From Acheta domesticus (lineage: Eukaryota; Arthropoda; Insecta; Orthoptera; Gryllidae): a stretch of DNA of 64,000 nucleotides. A program made the translations under genes and the position numbers. This document shows, one piece after another, positions 34,474 to 46,565 of the stretch (position 1 is its first letter; each line of letters opens with the position of its first letter). The notes under the pieces were generated by a model. It saw nothing but the letters and a program-made list of their open reading frames with translations. It ran no database searches and was not told the DNA's origin. The stretch covers positions 223,581,654 through 223,645,653 of the forward strand of contig JAHLJT010000631.1 of the NCBI GenBank assembly GCA_031308135.1, in the 5' to 3' direction.

Positions 34474-35945
34474 TAAAAACAATATTTCGTGCGCTCCAAA
34501 CGAACATTTCATGTCGTTCAGTGATCTTGAATACTTCTCAGCGATTCTCAACAGGCGATGTGAAAGGAAAAATAGAGTATTTAGTTTTGAATTTCACTTA
34601 TTAAAAACAGTGAAATACATTTAAACATATATAAAAATGAATTAGAAATTTTACAGTTAATCATATTAATGCCAAAGACATTCAACCAGTAATTGTCGTA
34701 AAATGTGCTTTCAAAAGCAAATATGACATGAATTATTAGCTGAGTGTTCGAAAAGAATATTATGCATTGTCCGCACAAACCCTTGCAGTATTTGATACCA
34801 TCCCTGTCATCTCACCTTTGTGAATGAGCATTTTCCCTTTATTTTACATAAAAAAAAGGTGGATGTATTGGACGTACAAACTGACTTGGGACTGAAACTT
34901 AGCAATAATGACCTTGATATCGATGTCATTCGCGCAAAACAATTCAAAGCTCGTCAGTATGTGATGAATTAACAATGTTCCAACTGGATTTGGACTTGTT
35001 TTGCTATTGGTATTTCAGTTTGAACTCTCATTTAAAGGTCTAATTTTTTAAAATAAAAATTCCAATAAAAATAATACATCTTTTTATCAAAAACCTTTAA
35101 TTTCTAATATTAAGCCATCTATTTAACATGTTTTTAAATTATTTCCGTTCAAGTGGTATTATAATTTGCTCCAGGCTTGTAAGTGGTACGTAACTGAAGA
35201 AAAGGTGAGACCCCCTGCCGAAATCCCGTCTTGCTTATGAATAAAATAGTAGTAAAATAACTTTGTCTTCTGAGATTTGAATGTCTCAGACTGGCGAAAC
35301 CCTGAGTTGTCAACGTCTATCGTCCGTGGGAAGACAGCTCCCCTTTCGTGGGACATACGGTATTGGAAGCGAGTGCAGCAAACATTCTCAAAATTTCGCC
35401 AGCTGGTAGAACACCAAGCAAAACCCACATACTACTAAAACTTTGAAGTGTTAGGGAGTATTAGAAATAGTGTATTAGAGACGTTTTGCATCAAGACCTT
35501 TCATGACCTCCGCGCTTCCTGCAACGAGCAAAATTGCATCGGCAGTGCCAAAAATGTTTATCAATCGATATCAGATTTTATAGCACGTTCCTTCTTTGAC
35601 GACTGACGGCAAAGGTCATATCCGTTGGTCTCTTTTTAGTTTCAACGGCACAGTAAGTATACTAATTTTACCGAAGTCGTAAACCAATGCTATTTTTAAG
35701 AAACGTGAAAAATAAACTTACATACGGTGCACTTGATGTTATTGTTTTGAAACTTTTTTATTAGAACACATTATTGTGAAAATTTTGTTTCTAAGCAAAA
35801 GTGAAAAGTATTTATTTGTTTGTCCCATATCGAGATAACATTTTCAGAGGCTCGTATCTTTGCAATAATTGTATTTGGATTATTCCACGTATGTGTTCGA
35901 CCTTCTTGTCTTTCCGAACCTGTCATGTAAACACCCGTTTTTAAC
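34474..35945. other. Unassigned stretch (left copy)
   Basis: It contains a short frame starting near 34862 that is open in the right copy (49593-49775) but shifted here by a two-base insertion (GCGCAAAACAATTC against GCGCAACAATTC). It also contains a frame equivalent to 50075-50332 that is broken here. I do not call genes. Confidence 0.4.
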
Positions 35946-35973
35946 CAGCACCCTCTCCAGGGAGAGGGTGCTG
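35946..35973. repeat. 28-bp palindrome (left copy)
   Basis: CAGCACCCTCTCC and GGAGAGGGTGCTG are perfect 13-bp inverse arms around a central AG. It is followed by a short GC-rich patch to about 36035. Confidence 0.9.
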
Positions 35974-36035
35974 CTCAGACCCTGACGACAGCGGCGGGGC
36001 GCGGCGATTTCCGCACTTCGACAGGCTGCAGGTCA

Positions 36036-36916
36036 TGAAAAGTATGGATACTAATTGTCGCAAATTCACTACTTGCGATGCTTCTTTCTTCAAAACTCAA
36101 TATTTATGGATTTTAAAAGGTGCTTAACAAGCTGGCAAAATTTCATGTCAATCCGAGTATCAAGCAAGGCGAGTTTTGCGTGTAAGCGCTGCTGAGAAGT
36201 GACAACGCTGTTCTCCATAAGCTCTGTACTGCAATCAAATGCTTGGACGCTCTATAGCGTCTCAACTCAGTCAAAGATGTCTTTTGAAGAACAACTTCCC
36301 TAGGCATTTCAGTTGAATTTTTACTGAAAATTTGTTCACATTGACTGGAATGACAAAGTTGTTTGTTTTATTGAAAAAGCGCAATTTTTTTCAGGGCGTC
36401 TTCCTACAACTATAGTATTAAAGATAGATATTTTCCCCTAATGAATTCTGTACCTTAAAGACGCGTCTTTGAATAAGTAATGTTCAACGTTTCGAAAACA
36501 TGAGTAGTTTCCGACTTCAGGGTGATTTTCAAACATCCGACTTCTCCTCAAGCTGTGGGTGTATTCAAGGAAGAGTATCACAGTAAGAACTTCTTTATTT
36601 GATCTCTAGTCAACGTTGTCAAAAAGGTCATGTAGCGTTATCAAAAAGGTCAAGTAGGAGATAGAATTGATTACAAGTTCAGAATAATTCAGAGTTATGA
36701 ATCAATCTTTCTGTACGAAACTGTGCTAAATTCTCAAAATTGATTGTAAATTGATACAGTTGACTCACAAGTGTGAAAATGTAATGAGTAGGTGTTGAAT
36801 TAAATAAAACACGTGTTTTTTCAATGAAAGCTATGAATGTCAAACACTAATTGTAGATGGTACTAAAGAAAGTGAAAAAGATTAATGAGAGGTGCTTTTA
36901 TTTAGAAACCATCCAC
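36036..36916. other. Unassigned stretch (left copy)
   Basis: A degraded family A-like block (GGGCGTCTTCCTACAACTAT) lies at 36395-36540. No gene. Confidence 0.4.
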
Positions 36917-37349
36917 GAAAGATCTCTCACAACGTTAATATGCACATTACCAGCGATTTGTAAACACTGTTGTATTTTTTAAGATAAAGTGCTTCAAATG
37001 ACTTTAAATTAAGTTTTTCTAAAACTCAAAAATGTTCGTAAAAACGAGCTTCAAATTTCGCATCTTTAGTAGTGCTTAATCCCCATTTTCTTAAAAACAG
37101 CTCGAAATTTTTTAAAGAAATTTGCCATTTAGGATGGAGTTGTACTGTTTTTTAATATTCGAAAATTAATATTCTGTTCTACCATTCTACCATTGAAAAA
37201 ACCGAAAAATTAAGAAAAAGTTAAAAAATGTTCTTTGGACGGTGATAGAGGGCAGCTGGCAGTATGTGGCGATCCCGAATAGCTAGCCCAGACCCAAGGA
37301 AATATAAAACGAGTATAGGAAGTCTGTCCTATTCTGTAGGGCCACTAGT
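36917..37349 (+). mobile_element. Family A right-end fragment (left copy)
   Basis: It begins within unit 3 (GAAAGATCTCTCACA) and ends at the terminal signature GGAAGTCTGTCC...AGGGCCACTAGT. Confidence 0.65.
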
Positions 37350-38319
37350 TTTTCATCTGACAAGATAGTAATGTGACAACCTCCTTAATTCGTGACCCCA
37401 AATGTTTTCATTTAGCAAGTCAAAATGAAATGCAACGCATGGCGGTTCTGCGGGTTGCCTATATTACGAAATAGGGGTAGGTATGACGGAATGGATTAAT
37501 GCACACACGGGATTCAGCACTAGAGAAAGATACTTGTATGTACGAGTATTTTCTCATTTATGGGACTGGGAAAGCTAACATTCAGGTAGCGTCAAAACTT
37601 CAGGACTATTGTAGATAGTGAGAAAAATTGTCAGTGATGATTTGATGTCGAATTTTGTTATTTTCCTGGTGGCGAGTTAATATTTGTCTGATGATATTAC
37701 AATATTTATTTTATTAACCATAGAAGGACGTAGACTCGTTCACATAATATCAAATAATGATTTTCATTTTACATATACTTTGAAATCCTGTTAATTTCTG
37801 ACCATCTGGGCTACGGAATAAGCGTACCCATAAGATGCAAATGAAAAAAAAATTTCAAAAATGAATTAAAAGCTCCAAAATGACTCATATTGTATATTAT
37901 ATCTCTAAAAAAACATAACTAGATTTCCTTCCGTGGTCTGAAAACCGGATTTAAATGGCCTAGGACACGTGATTATTAGTTAATGCTTTCTTCTAAGTTA
38001 GTCATGCAACGTGTGTTGTGGAGAATCTTCTCATCTACAAGTGTAGATTTTTCGTCTTAAATCTATTTGATACACCCAGGGGAATAATTATTTATCCAGT
38101 AGTAGCGTATTTACGAGATTTTTGCCGAAGGTATCTTATAAATCGTTCAAAATCGCCATTTTCCTTTGCGGGGAAGGGAATATTTTTTTTAAAATGGTAA
38201 CCTCTAAGACATTAACACACATTGATGTACGTAGTACATGCAAATCTGCCAGTATGAGTATTTAAAGTATTACGTCCGGGAAAGAAAGAAATTCTGACAA
38301 AAGAACTTTTGCAATTTTT
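37350..38319. other. AT-rich stretch without a recognisable gene (left copy)
   Basis: No supported features. Confidence 0.5.
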
Positions 38320-39564
38320 ACTTTCACGTATACGTACGTATACACGGAGTGATATACGTAGTATAGGGAAAGGTGTGTAATGCTGCGCGAAAAAATGGCC
38401 AAATTTCGGCGGAAAAAAATTAATTGTCCGGCCGTGAAAACGAATAAGTGGATAAAACCAGTTGGTTAATTAAGAAAAAAATCCCCTAACACGTGGTGTA
38501 GCCAGAAACCCTGTTTTCTAGGTCCTTGATACCGAAAACCCAATTGAAAGGAAAACGTCTGTCTGTCCGTCTGTGAACACTGCTAGCGTCTAAATCATAC
38601 GTACGATTTCTTCCAAAATGGATAATCCCCGGTAGATCTGATTCTAGTCAAAGCTTTGAGATTTTGAAAAAGATTCTTCAAAATTTGGGGGTACTTTATA
38701 TGAAGCCCCCCGGGGATTTTCAACATTTTCTCAAAAACGGCTCCAAATTTTTTCTTTAAATTTCTTGTATGAAGAGAGTAAAATACACTTATTCACATGG
38801 CATAGGTCCAATTTTCACGGATGACTCTAAATTTTCGAAAATTTTGAAAGTTTGAATTTTTTTCGGCGTCTTTCTCCAGCTACAAAATTGAAGATAGAGA
38901 TTTTTTCTTCAAATAAAATTTGTTCTGCATATTGAGTTCTTTCATAAAGGTCAATGTAATGTTTCTCAAAATTTTAGTAGTTTCCGTGCAATATGTACAA
39001 CATTAAAAAATTACAAAAAACAAGATTTTCTCAAAAACGGCTCCCAATTTTTTCTTTAAACTTTTGGTAGGGATAGTGGTAAATTTACTCTATCAGATGA
39101 CATAAAAGCCATATTGGTCTATCAGTTGTTTTTTTTTTCAAAAATTACAAAAATGTAAATTTTTTCACATGTTTCTCACATCGATAATATTTAACTTAGA
39201 GGCAATTTATTCACATTATTATATTTACGAGTACATGTGCTTTAAATAATGTCAAGTAAAGTTTCTCGAAAACACTACCGTTTCTGTGAAAAGTAGCACA
39301 AAATGTCGCATTTTCAGAAACGCTCAAACGCCATTTTCTCATATATGGATGCAATTTTTTCTTGAAACTTTTGTAACAGATAGTGATAATTACACTCTTA
39401 ATGTGACGTTAAGGTTTAATTTGAGTTATTTTTTGTTTTTTCAAAAATTATATAAATATAAATTTTTTGAAAGATCTCTCACATCTTTAATATGCACACT
39501 ATCCGCAATTTGTAAAGATTATTATATTTGTGAGTGTAAGTGCTTCAAATAACTTCAAATAAAG
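38320..39564 (+). mobile_element. Family A element, 3'-truncated (left copy)
   Basis: It starts ACTTTCACGTATACG. Tandem-unit starts (CTCAAAAACGG or CTCATATATGG) are at 38730, 39030 and 39338, about 300-308 bp apart. It stops inside unit 3 at CAAATAAAG, where unrelated sequence begins, so the right end is missing. Confidence 0.7.
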
Positions 39565-39880
39565 ATGGAAACAATCGCAATTGCAAGCTTCTAATTTTCT
39601 AGTCATTTGTTGCACCAACGCTAGATATTCTTTATTAAATGTAAATGGAATAAGATATTTGTGATAACCGAGCAATCTTAAACAATTGTTGGAAGAGATT
39701 GAAACAATGAATAAAGACGTTTTTACGGCAGTCTTCACCCCTGGGAGGAGGACGCCTTTCTAAGAATGAATACGTTTGAAAGATACATTGAATGTTATTA
39801 TTTACAAATTCTGTAAGCAGAGTGCGCCAGGTGACTCACCTGCGCTATAATCACGCACACGACTCATACTAGCGGAACCG
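39565..39880. other. Unassigned stretch leading to the CpG island (left copy)
   Basis: A 79-codon minus frame (39499-39738) is open in both copies, but it runs into family A sequence and has no known motif. A palindromic AP-1/E-box site lies at 39828-39842. Confidence 0.4.
39828..39842. promoter_or_regulatory. Palindromic CAGGTGACTCACCTG site (left copy)
   Basis: Two inverse CAGGTG E-boxes overlap a central TGACTCA, the AP-1 consensus. It is present unchanged in the right copy (54540-54554) and lies just upstream of a CpG island. Function is inferred only from the motif. Confidence 0.35.
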
Positions 39881-40175
39881 CACTGTACTTGACTGGCGCA
39901 CGCGGCGAAAGTGTAATGAACTTGTCTCTCGGAAAGGGCAGCTTTCGAGTCCCGGCACGGGCGCAAGGGAGGCAGTTGACCCAGTTCGGCCGCGAGGCGT
40001 CGCGCGGCGCCTTGGCAGCGCGGTTGGGGTTGGGGGGGGAGGGGTGGGCGGTTCCCAACCAGCGGAGCGGAAGCGCCGGCGTCGCCGCCTGCCACTGCGA
40101 CTTTCTCGCGACGCGAAGCGACGCACGTCTGGGCGGCGTGCCACTCGCGGACACATCTTTTCGCGTCTAACTTTA
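39880..40175. promoter_or_regulatory. CpG island (left copy)
   Basis: CpG-dense, with open frames in several phases on both strands whose products are Arg/Ala/Pro-rich. It is matched by 54590-54890, where a G-rich tract is about 18 bp longer, which disrupts the frames and argues against coding. Confidence 0.45.
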
Positions 40176-40439
40176 CACCGTCAACACGGGAAAGTACTTA
40201 CGCGCCACTCGTAAGCCCTTTTGCACCTAAAGTGATGGAGCACGGTAGAGGCGTTTAAGGAACAATTTAACGCGCAAATGTCGTTTGAACGTGTTTTGAA
40301 AATTATCAAGAGAAACAGAAAGTTTAGTAACGTGCGCTTGAAGAAGCTGAAAAGCATAAATCAACACGGTGCATTACAACAAAACGGATTCAATTAGAAA
40401 AATATCATTAGTGTACGGTTACCTCCAAGCAGTGGAGAA

Positions 40440-40556
40440 TCCCGGGGGGTGCAAAAAATATAAAGTATCATACATACACCACAAAATAATACACAATATA
40501 ATCAAAAATATGTTTATTATTTTTAAAAAATCTATAATCGGCTGGATCCGCCCCTG
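40440..40556 (+). mobile_element. hAT-type MITE, 117 bp (left copy)
   Basis: The ends are CAGTGGAGAATCC and, inverted, CAGGGGCGGATCCAGCC. The flanks are CCTCCAAG (40432-40439) and CCTCCAGG (40557-40564), an 8-bp target duplication with one mismatch. The right copy has the perfect duplication. An 8-bp duplication and CAGNGG ends are hAT features. Confidence 0.75.
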
Positions 40557-40564
40557 CCTCCAGG

Positions 40565-41640
40565 TAAAATGTTTAATTGACTATTGACAGTGACTAAGCC
40601 AAAGACGGTGACCTAAGGCAGTGAAAAATAAAACTGTTTACATTGCGAAGTTGCTTCATTTAAACAAGTGCCATTTTTTTGTGTATTAGTAATGAAAGAA
40701 GTATTTGTTAATTTTTGACTACGTAGACAGTCTCGTAAGTGGCGAACAAATCTTTTAAAATGTGATGATCCTTGTTCTTGTAGCAAATGTTTATTTTCTT
40801 GGAGGTATTATGAGCAATCCTAGTTTGCCCAGTATTTTTGAGGGTAATTTACGTAGCCTGCGGTTTCATTTCATACTTTTTCAGGAGCGCAATGTAGTTG
40901 AAAGTTAATTTTGATTATATACCATACTATAACTTGTATTTTTCTTTCTCTGTGTCAGATTCCTTTTGTAATAATTACCATATTTTATCAAATGCAATGT
41001 TATCAAATGTAAATTTCATTCTTGTACATAATGAAATAACTAGACAATTGTTAATCATCCAGAACGTCCGAGGTGTATTATGATGAAATTTGAAATAATA
41101 TTTAGGGAGAAAAGAGGAGCCCTGTTAGTGAAGTTAAACGCTTCATAAATAAAAGTGATAAATCGTGATATCGAAAACAAGCATCTAAACATGAACAAAT
41201 TGGGTTTCTGAAATAAAACAAATGAAATAAAAATGTTTAGAAACCTTTTTCGCATATTTGAAAACAAAATACATGTATATGACATGAGACAACACCGGTA
41301 TACATGTTCCAAGTGAGAACATGACCCACGTCCTGCAAATTAATGTTTACATATAAATGCATACTTTATTATTCATATATTGCCCTTAACTATTAAGTTT
41401 ACTTATTACATTTTACAAAATCTTGAAAAGCATTACACTATCAAATTAAGTAAGAAAATGCACATTTTAAGAAATTTTTGCTAAATGTTAAGCACATCTT
41501 TTTCTTTCAATGTACCAATGATTTATTACGCAATTGTAGAAAATATAAGGCGTTTAAATTCGTTTCAACATATTACTTACAGATGTAATTTTTGTACGCA
41601 AATGTTCAAGTCCAAAGGAGCACTGCCACATTTTTGAACC
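40565..41640. other. AT-rich stretch without a recognisable gene (left copy)
   Basis: No supported features. The right copy carries an extra 60-70 bp at about 55788-55860 in the equivalent of 41040. Confidence 0.5.
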
Positions 41641-41679
41641 CTATTTGAAGTTGAATCAGTTCCTTTAGAAGCAACAGCG

Positions 41680-42200
41680 AGAAGTGTCCTTTGCATCTCA
41701 AGTCGATCGCACACAAGTAAACGGGTTTCCTTGGCATGTGATTAGGGAAGCGCTGAGGAGATGCGATTCTCCTTGCGATGCGGCACAGAAAGCGATTCTT
41801 GATGCTGACATCAGCCCTATCGTTGCGCGAGGAGGCGGAGAGGAAGAAGCTTCGCAGCTCGAACCCGGGACAGTCACGCCCGAAGCACGGGGCTTTGTGG
41901 GCGTGTCGGCCGCGGGTGCGGCGGGGCGGGGCGGGGACCACCGCAGAGGCGAAAGACCCGCCCCGCCCCACCCCGCCCGCGCAGCGAGTATTTTTATCTG
42001 AGCACGGACGGCGCCTGGGCGCGCGCCAACTCTCCTGTCGCCTCCCCTCCCGTCGCGCGCCCAACCCGCCACACCCCACCCAGCCCCCAGGCGGCGCGGC
42101 CCGGCGGGGCGCTGGACGTCTCCGGCGCGGCACGCGGAGCACGCCTGCCGGCGGCCGCGGCGGCGAGCCTTTGCGGTGCCGACCCGACCACGAGACGGGT
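41680..42200. promoter_or_regulatory. CpG island with GC-box clusters (left copy)
   Basis: GGGGCGGGGCGGGG-type and CCCGCCCCGCCCC-type runs at about 41921-41980 can pair with each other and are typical Sp1/KLF-like sites. Long frames on both strands change phase between the two copies, so they are not coding. It is a probable promoter region of unknown direction. Confidence 0.45.
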
Positions 42201-43480
42201 GCTTTTGAGACATTCGCTGCTCAATGTACACTCATGTTAAAGAAACTTTTTCTTCTGTACTGTCCACTGTGGTAAATGGTATCGTAGCTGTCTTACAAAT
42301 GTGATATCCGATGGGCGTCCGTTCTCTGTGTTTTTTTCTTACCTCCTACAGGTAGTGCAACATGCCCGTAGACCATAATAGACTCTCCATGGATAGGATT
42401 CTTCGTGGACGTATATACAGAAGTATCTTTTACACTGGTTTCAGGCGTCTCAAGGATCTTCCCACTTGTTTTGAACTTCTATTGACATAGTCCTAAAGAA
42501 AAAGTCGAGATTTCTTATAAAGTTTTCCTAAGAATCGGGAATTTCTATCAATGCTACTTTGAATCCGTTTTCAATTTAAAAAGAAGATAAACAAGTAGGC
42601 AAATGTAAAATAGAAATGCAAATTGTTTGTTTTTGTTTCTAAACAACTTTGATATTCATGGGCTTCATATTCATGTTCATTTGTTGAAATATATCATGTA
42701 AAATATAAATGTGTTAATGTTACTATAATCTATTACTGTAAGTCTGCAAATGTATGGCGTATGTAACATATACTTATTGTGAACGCTTATTATAATGGCA
42801 GAGACGCGACCTTCAATAAATAAAAATCAAAACAACCAATAGGCTGTAAAATAATCCTTTACATGTTATTTTCGGCTTCTTATAAGCATTAAATGAAATA
42901 TATGTATCACGCTAATGATATTTTTTACAGTGGCAGGTTCTTTTTGTGGAATATAGCATTATAATTTTAAATACAAATTAATTGATGGTCTCTTACAAAT
43001 AACAGTACAAAAACATTCTTGGAAAAAAGTACAGATCCATGCTGGAGTGATTGGATTTAAACATGATAATCCTTCCGTAAATAATTTTTTGTCGTAATTC
43101 ATTGGTTAATAGTACGGTTGATGAATTATGATGATGAACTATTTTCTTCCATGTTTTTAATGTATATTGAATATTTCGTAAGGAGAAAGAATACAAAGAA
43201 CATTATGAAAATATTTCCTGCGTAAAAGTACTCGTGTTCTAAAAGTTTGTACAGGAAAAAATCGGAACTAACGCAAAAGAACACGAAAAAGTCACGAACA
43301 TTGTAGGCCATTTTCTAAATTCATGTTACATCGTACGTGAAAAAGTCCTATTTGCTTTGGAATACATATCATTTTCGTTTCTCTTCCGATTTCTTTTAGA
43401 ATATGACAATGCGAGATCAAAGTAAAGGTGTTAAAGAACAGAATCATCACTATGATAAAACTGAGTGAATGACTCATGTG
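42201..43480. other. AT-rich stretch without a recognisable gene (left copy)
   Basis: No supported features. Confidence 0.5.
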
Positions 43481-43744
43481 CGTGCGCCTCCCTTAGGCCA
43501 AGCTCTAGGAAACGCGCCGCTTTAAAACCGGTGGCGGTGAACAAAGGAGGGTAGGAGGTCGGCAGATCACTGGCGGTGAGTGACGGACAGGCGTTTGCTT
43601 GTGTTTACGCGCCGCTTCAGTGGCCACTGGCTAACGATCAGAAGTGACTGGAGGAATGGCCGACGTCCTGGCGCGGCGCGCGCTCGTGCGTGGCGGCGCG
43701 GTCCCCGCTGGCGGCCTTCCTTGGGGGCACACGCGTGCTAGCGC

Positions 43745-44220
43745 AGCTGCATCACAGTGGCTCAGGGCTTCAGCGCCTCTGACCGCGAAGTCCTAGGGTT
43801 CGAGTCCCCGAGGTCCTAGCATTTGGGATCCTGAGTCGAATTCAGCTGCTTTCTGGAGGAGAATTCTTGCGGCCGGGTCCTCTGACCGATAGTTTACCGT
43901 GGTTTCTCCGATCAATACCAGGTGAATACCGGAGTAGTACCCTAACAAACGGGACACGGACCGCGCACGATATTTCCTTCCTATTCTTTGTCCTATTCTC
44001 ACCTCTTGCTAACACACATGTGCATATACTGCGCTATCACACATGCCGGAAGGCCAGACGGGAGCTCAGAGCTTGTCCCAGATGGGGCGGTGCCCCCTGA
44101 TGGGAGATGCCCATCAGGGTATTTCCCAGGTTGGGGATATTTCCTGCAAATCGGTGTAGGTAGGTTGACATTGGATGTTACCAGCCAACGGGGAAATCCC
44201 CGCCCTCTCTCGCGATGAAA
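43745..44220 (+). mobile_element. tRNA-derived SINE (left copy)
   Basis: Box A (TGGCTCAGGG, 43758-43767) and a perfect box B (GGTTCGAGTCC, 43797-43807) are spaced as in a tRNA. They are followed by a body with ACCAGGTGAATACCGG and GTACCCTAACAAACGGGACA, which I recall as typical of an insect SINE body. The right boundary is approximate. The upstream GC-rich sequence (43480-43744) may be host DNA. Confidence 0.7.
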
Positions 44221-45140
44221 TAATGGTCTTACTGGAATAATGGTCTTAGCAGTTAACGCGCCAGTTATCACCCATCAGTGAATCAATGAACCATAAGCCC
44301 CGCACGTCTATCACACTTGGAAGAGGCCCCACCCTGATAATGGTGATTTAAAGTACCTGGTGGCTCTTTCAACTCGCTTTCTCCATCCTAATCCTCGTTT
44401 ACCTCAGAAATTCCGAAACAAGGCAATTTACCCCCTTGTAACCGAGAAAATGATCTGGGAACGGTTCTAAGAGCAGATAAAAATTGTAGAGCTTTAAACG
44501 CTCTCTGGATATGGTAAATGTATTACATTTTTGGAAGGTTGTTATAAAAGTTTGCTTGTGATAAGAAAAGTTGTAAAAACTGACCTCGAAGTATAAAAAC
44601 GCATTAGAATTAAATTAATGGTGTTTTACAGCATGCACTTTTTCGAATGGTTTGTTACTGTTATTTTCAAATTGTTTCCTACGAATACTTCAGTAATATT
44701 TTGAATAGCCTTTTCCACTAAGTAAGCATGGAAGATTCCAATTAATACGAATCTTCAATTTTGAAAATTCAGAAATGTAAATTGAAATGTATGAAAAAGT
44801 AAGGAGACAGATGTTTCTAAAAAAAATGTTTATTGTGCTTTTGCAATGTTGCAATCCAAAGCCACTATCCAATCATACCATAACAATGTCAGGTTTATCA
44901 CTCGCCAGAAAAGAAAGTTCCAAGCTCTTAGCCGTTCGCCATATTACCAAAAGATGTACCAGTTCGTTGCCTAATCAACAAATATCCAACAGAAAACGAA
45001 GAACTTGGCGTGGCGAGTGTAATGGGCATTAACAGTTTCTAAGCGCAGACAATCTCAGTCACCAACTATTCTGTCTTGCCGGGCGCTAGGCCGGGCTGGT
45101 CAGACTCGCTCCGATGGCTGGTTATTCGGTGGGGCGGATA
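44221..45140. other. Unassigned stretch (left copy)
   Basis: No gene can be supported. An 81-codon frame (44787-45032) is shifted relative to the right copy. Confidence 0.4.
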
Positions 45141-45184
45141 GCGCCTCTATATACAATACAGAGTGCGCGCGCGCCAACTTCAGT
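45131..45184 (+). promoter_or_regulatory. Candidate TATA/initiator core promoter (left copy)
   Basis: GGGGCGGA is followed by TATATA (45148-45153) and an arthropod initiator-like TTCAGTC with A at 45182, 34 bases downstream of the TATA start. It is conserved in the right copy. The spacing is a little longer than usual, and no DPE or downstream reading frame supports it. Confidence 0.25.
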
Positions 45185-46337
45185 CAGCTGTGCACACCCA
45201 TCAATGAATTTGTGATATCCTAATAGGTTTTCGAATCCAGATACGTGGTCACTACGTTAGGTCGGGAGTTTAAGGTGTTGCAATGTATTGTCAATACAGT
45301 GTGAACCTATAATGAAAGCTAATAACATATTTCAAAATGATGCAAAACTACGAATATCTCGGAAGTGCGAAAAAAAGTTGAACACTTGCAGATTTCAAAA
45401 TTTGAAAAGCTTTAATGAAAAGCGGACATGTACAATAGTTTTAAGCTCATTTTCTGCACTCTACCAATAATCTTAAGAAAACTTACGTAGTAATTTGAAA
45501 GAAAAAATTATTAAGTTTTTATTAAAAAGGATGGATGAAAAATTTCCCCAAATATTGAAAAGTCCGTGCAAATGTACAGGTTCGCAGATGTGACAAAACG
45601 TATAGAAGTACGTGTTGGAGAAAAAAATTAGGGTCCCCAAAGCTTTTTTAAGGGTCTGGGTTGCATTGGTTCCATGAGTACGCGATGGTAAATTCTGATG
45701 CGGGGTAAAGTGTGTTGCAGATTCCACGAGTGTCCGATTTCTCCTTTTACCATCTTTCTTCATTAATGAATCCATTTAATGCAGTAGTGAGGGGAAATTC
45801 CTATTCAGAGTATCAAACTTACAGGGTTTTTGTCCTTTCTTATTACTGGGAAGTGGTCCAACAATGATGAATCCGCACACAAGCACACTCGCAGTTACTC
45901 AGATTCTTCATAAGGATTCAACTTTTTTATTGTTTATTTCCGATGTTCCTTTTCGTATTTCTCAGGCAGGATGATTTATTTCTAATTTAATATCTGCCTT
46001 TCTAGCTTCTAATATTAACGTCTATATAATGATTAGTTTCTTAATGTAGATTTGGGTAATTTTGAGAATATTAGGATTATTGTGCTCAAACTTGGAAGTC
46101 TGCATCAGCAAACTGTAAAGATTTATGTTATTACTTACAGTCATTTTGATAATACCAATTTGTAAGCAATGTACATTCTGAAAATCATTTCTCTCCATCT
46201 TAGTCATTAAAAAGAAACATTAACACACGATTCATTTTGACAGACGTCCAGTCAATCGCAGCAAGTGTTTCACTGTGATGAGCATGCTTCTCATCTTTTC
46301 GAATTACCGAATTCGAATTACCTGCTCCTCTTCTAGA
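45185..46337. other. AT-rich stretch without a recognisable gene (left copy)
   Basis: No supported features. Confidence 0.5.
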
Positions 46338-46565
46338 CACTGTGGATCCAGGGGGAGGGACATGGGGGCCATGCCCCCACAAAAGGCCAAGAGTTTTCGT
46401 TTATCTTCCTTTATTTGATTTATTTAAATATTTGTGTTCGCATTATGTAATTATTTAAACAATAATATTGTTTAGTATGACAACTACGGTACATACGTAA
46501 TATGAAATGTAAAAAAAATATGTTTATTATTGAACAAAAAATATTCGATTCCCCCCCCCAAATGA
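46338..46565 (+). mobile_element. Possible hAT-like MITE fragment (left copy)
   Basis: It starts CACTGTGGATCCAGGGGG (CACTGGTGGATCCAG in the right copy), similar to the CAGTGGNGGATCC ends of hAT MITEs. It contains an inverse GGGGGCCATGCCCCC and ends in a C-run. No target duplication is seen. Confidence 0.35.

Noticed and set aside
41606..42275. Frames of 105-178 codons in the GC-box CpG island
   Set aside because: Their phase changes between the two copies through small indels, which argues against coding.
43657..43790. Short frame starting MADVLARRALVRGG, resembling a mitochondrial targeting peptide
   Set aside because: It runs into the SINE, and several residues change between the two copies within 15 codons, so there is no sign of constraint.
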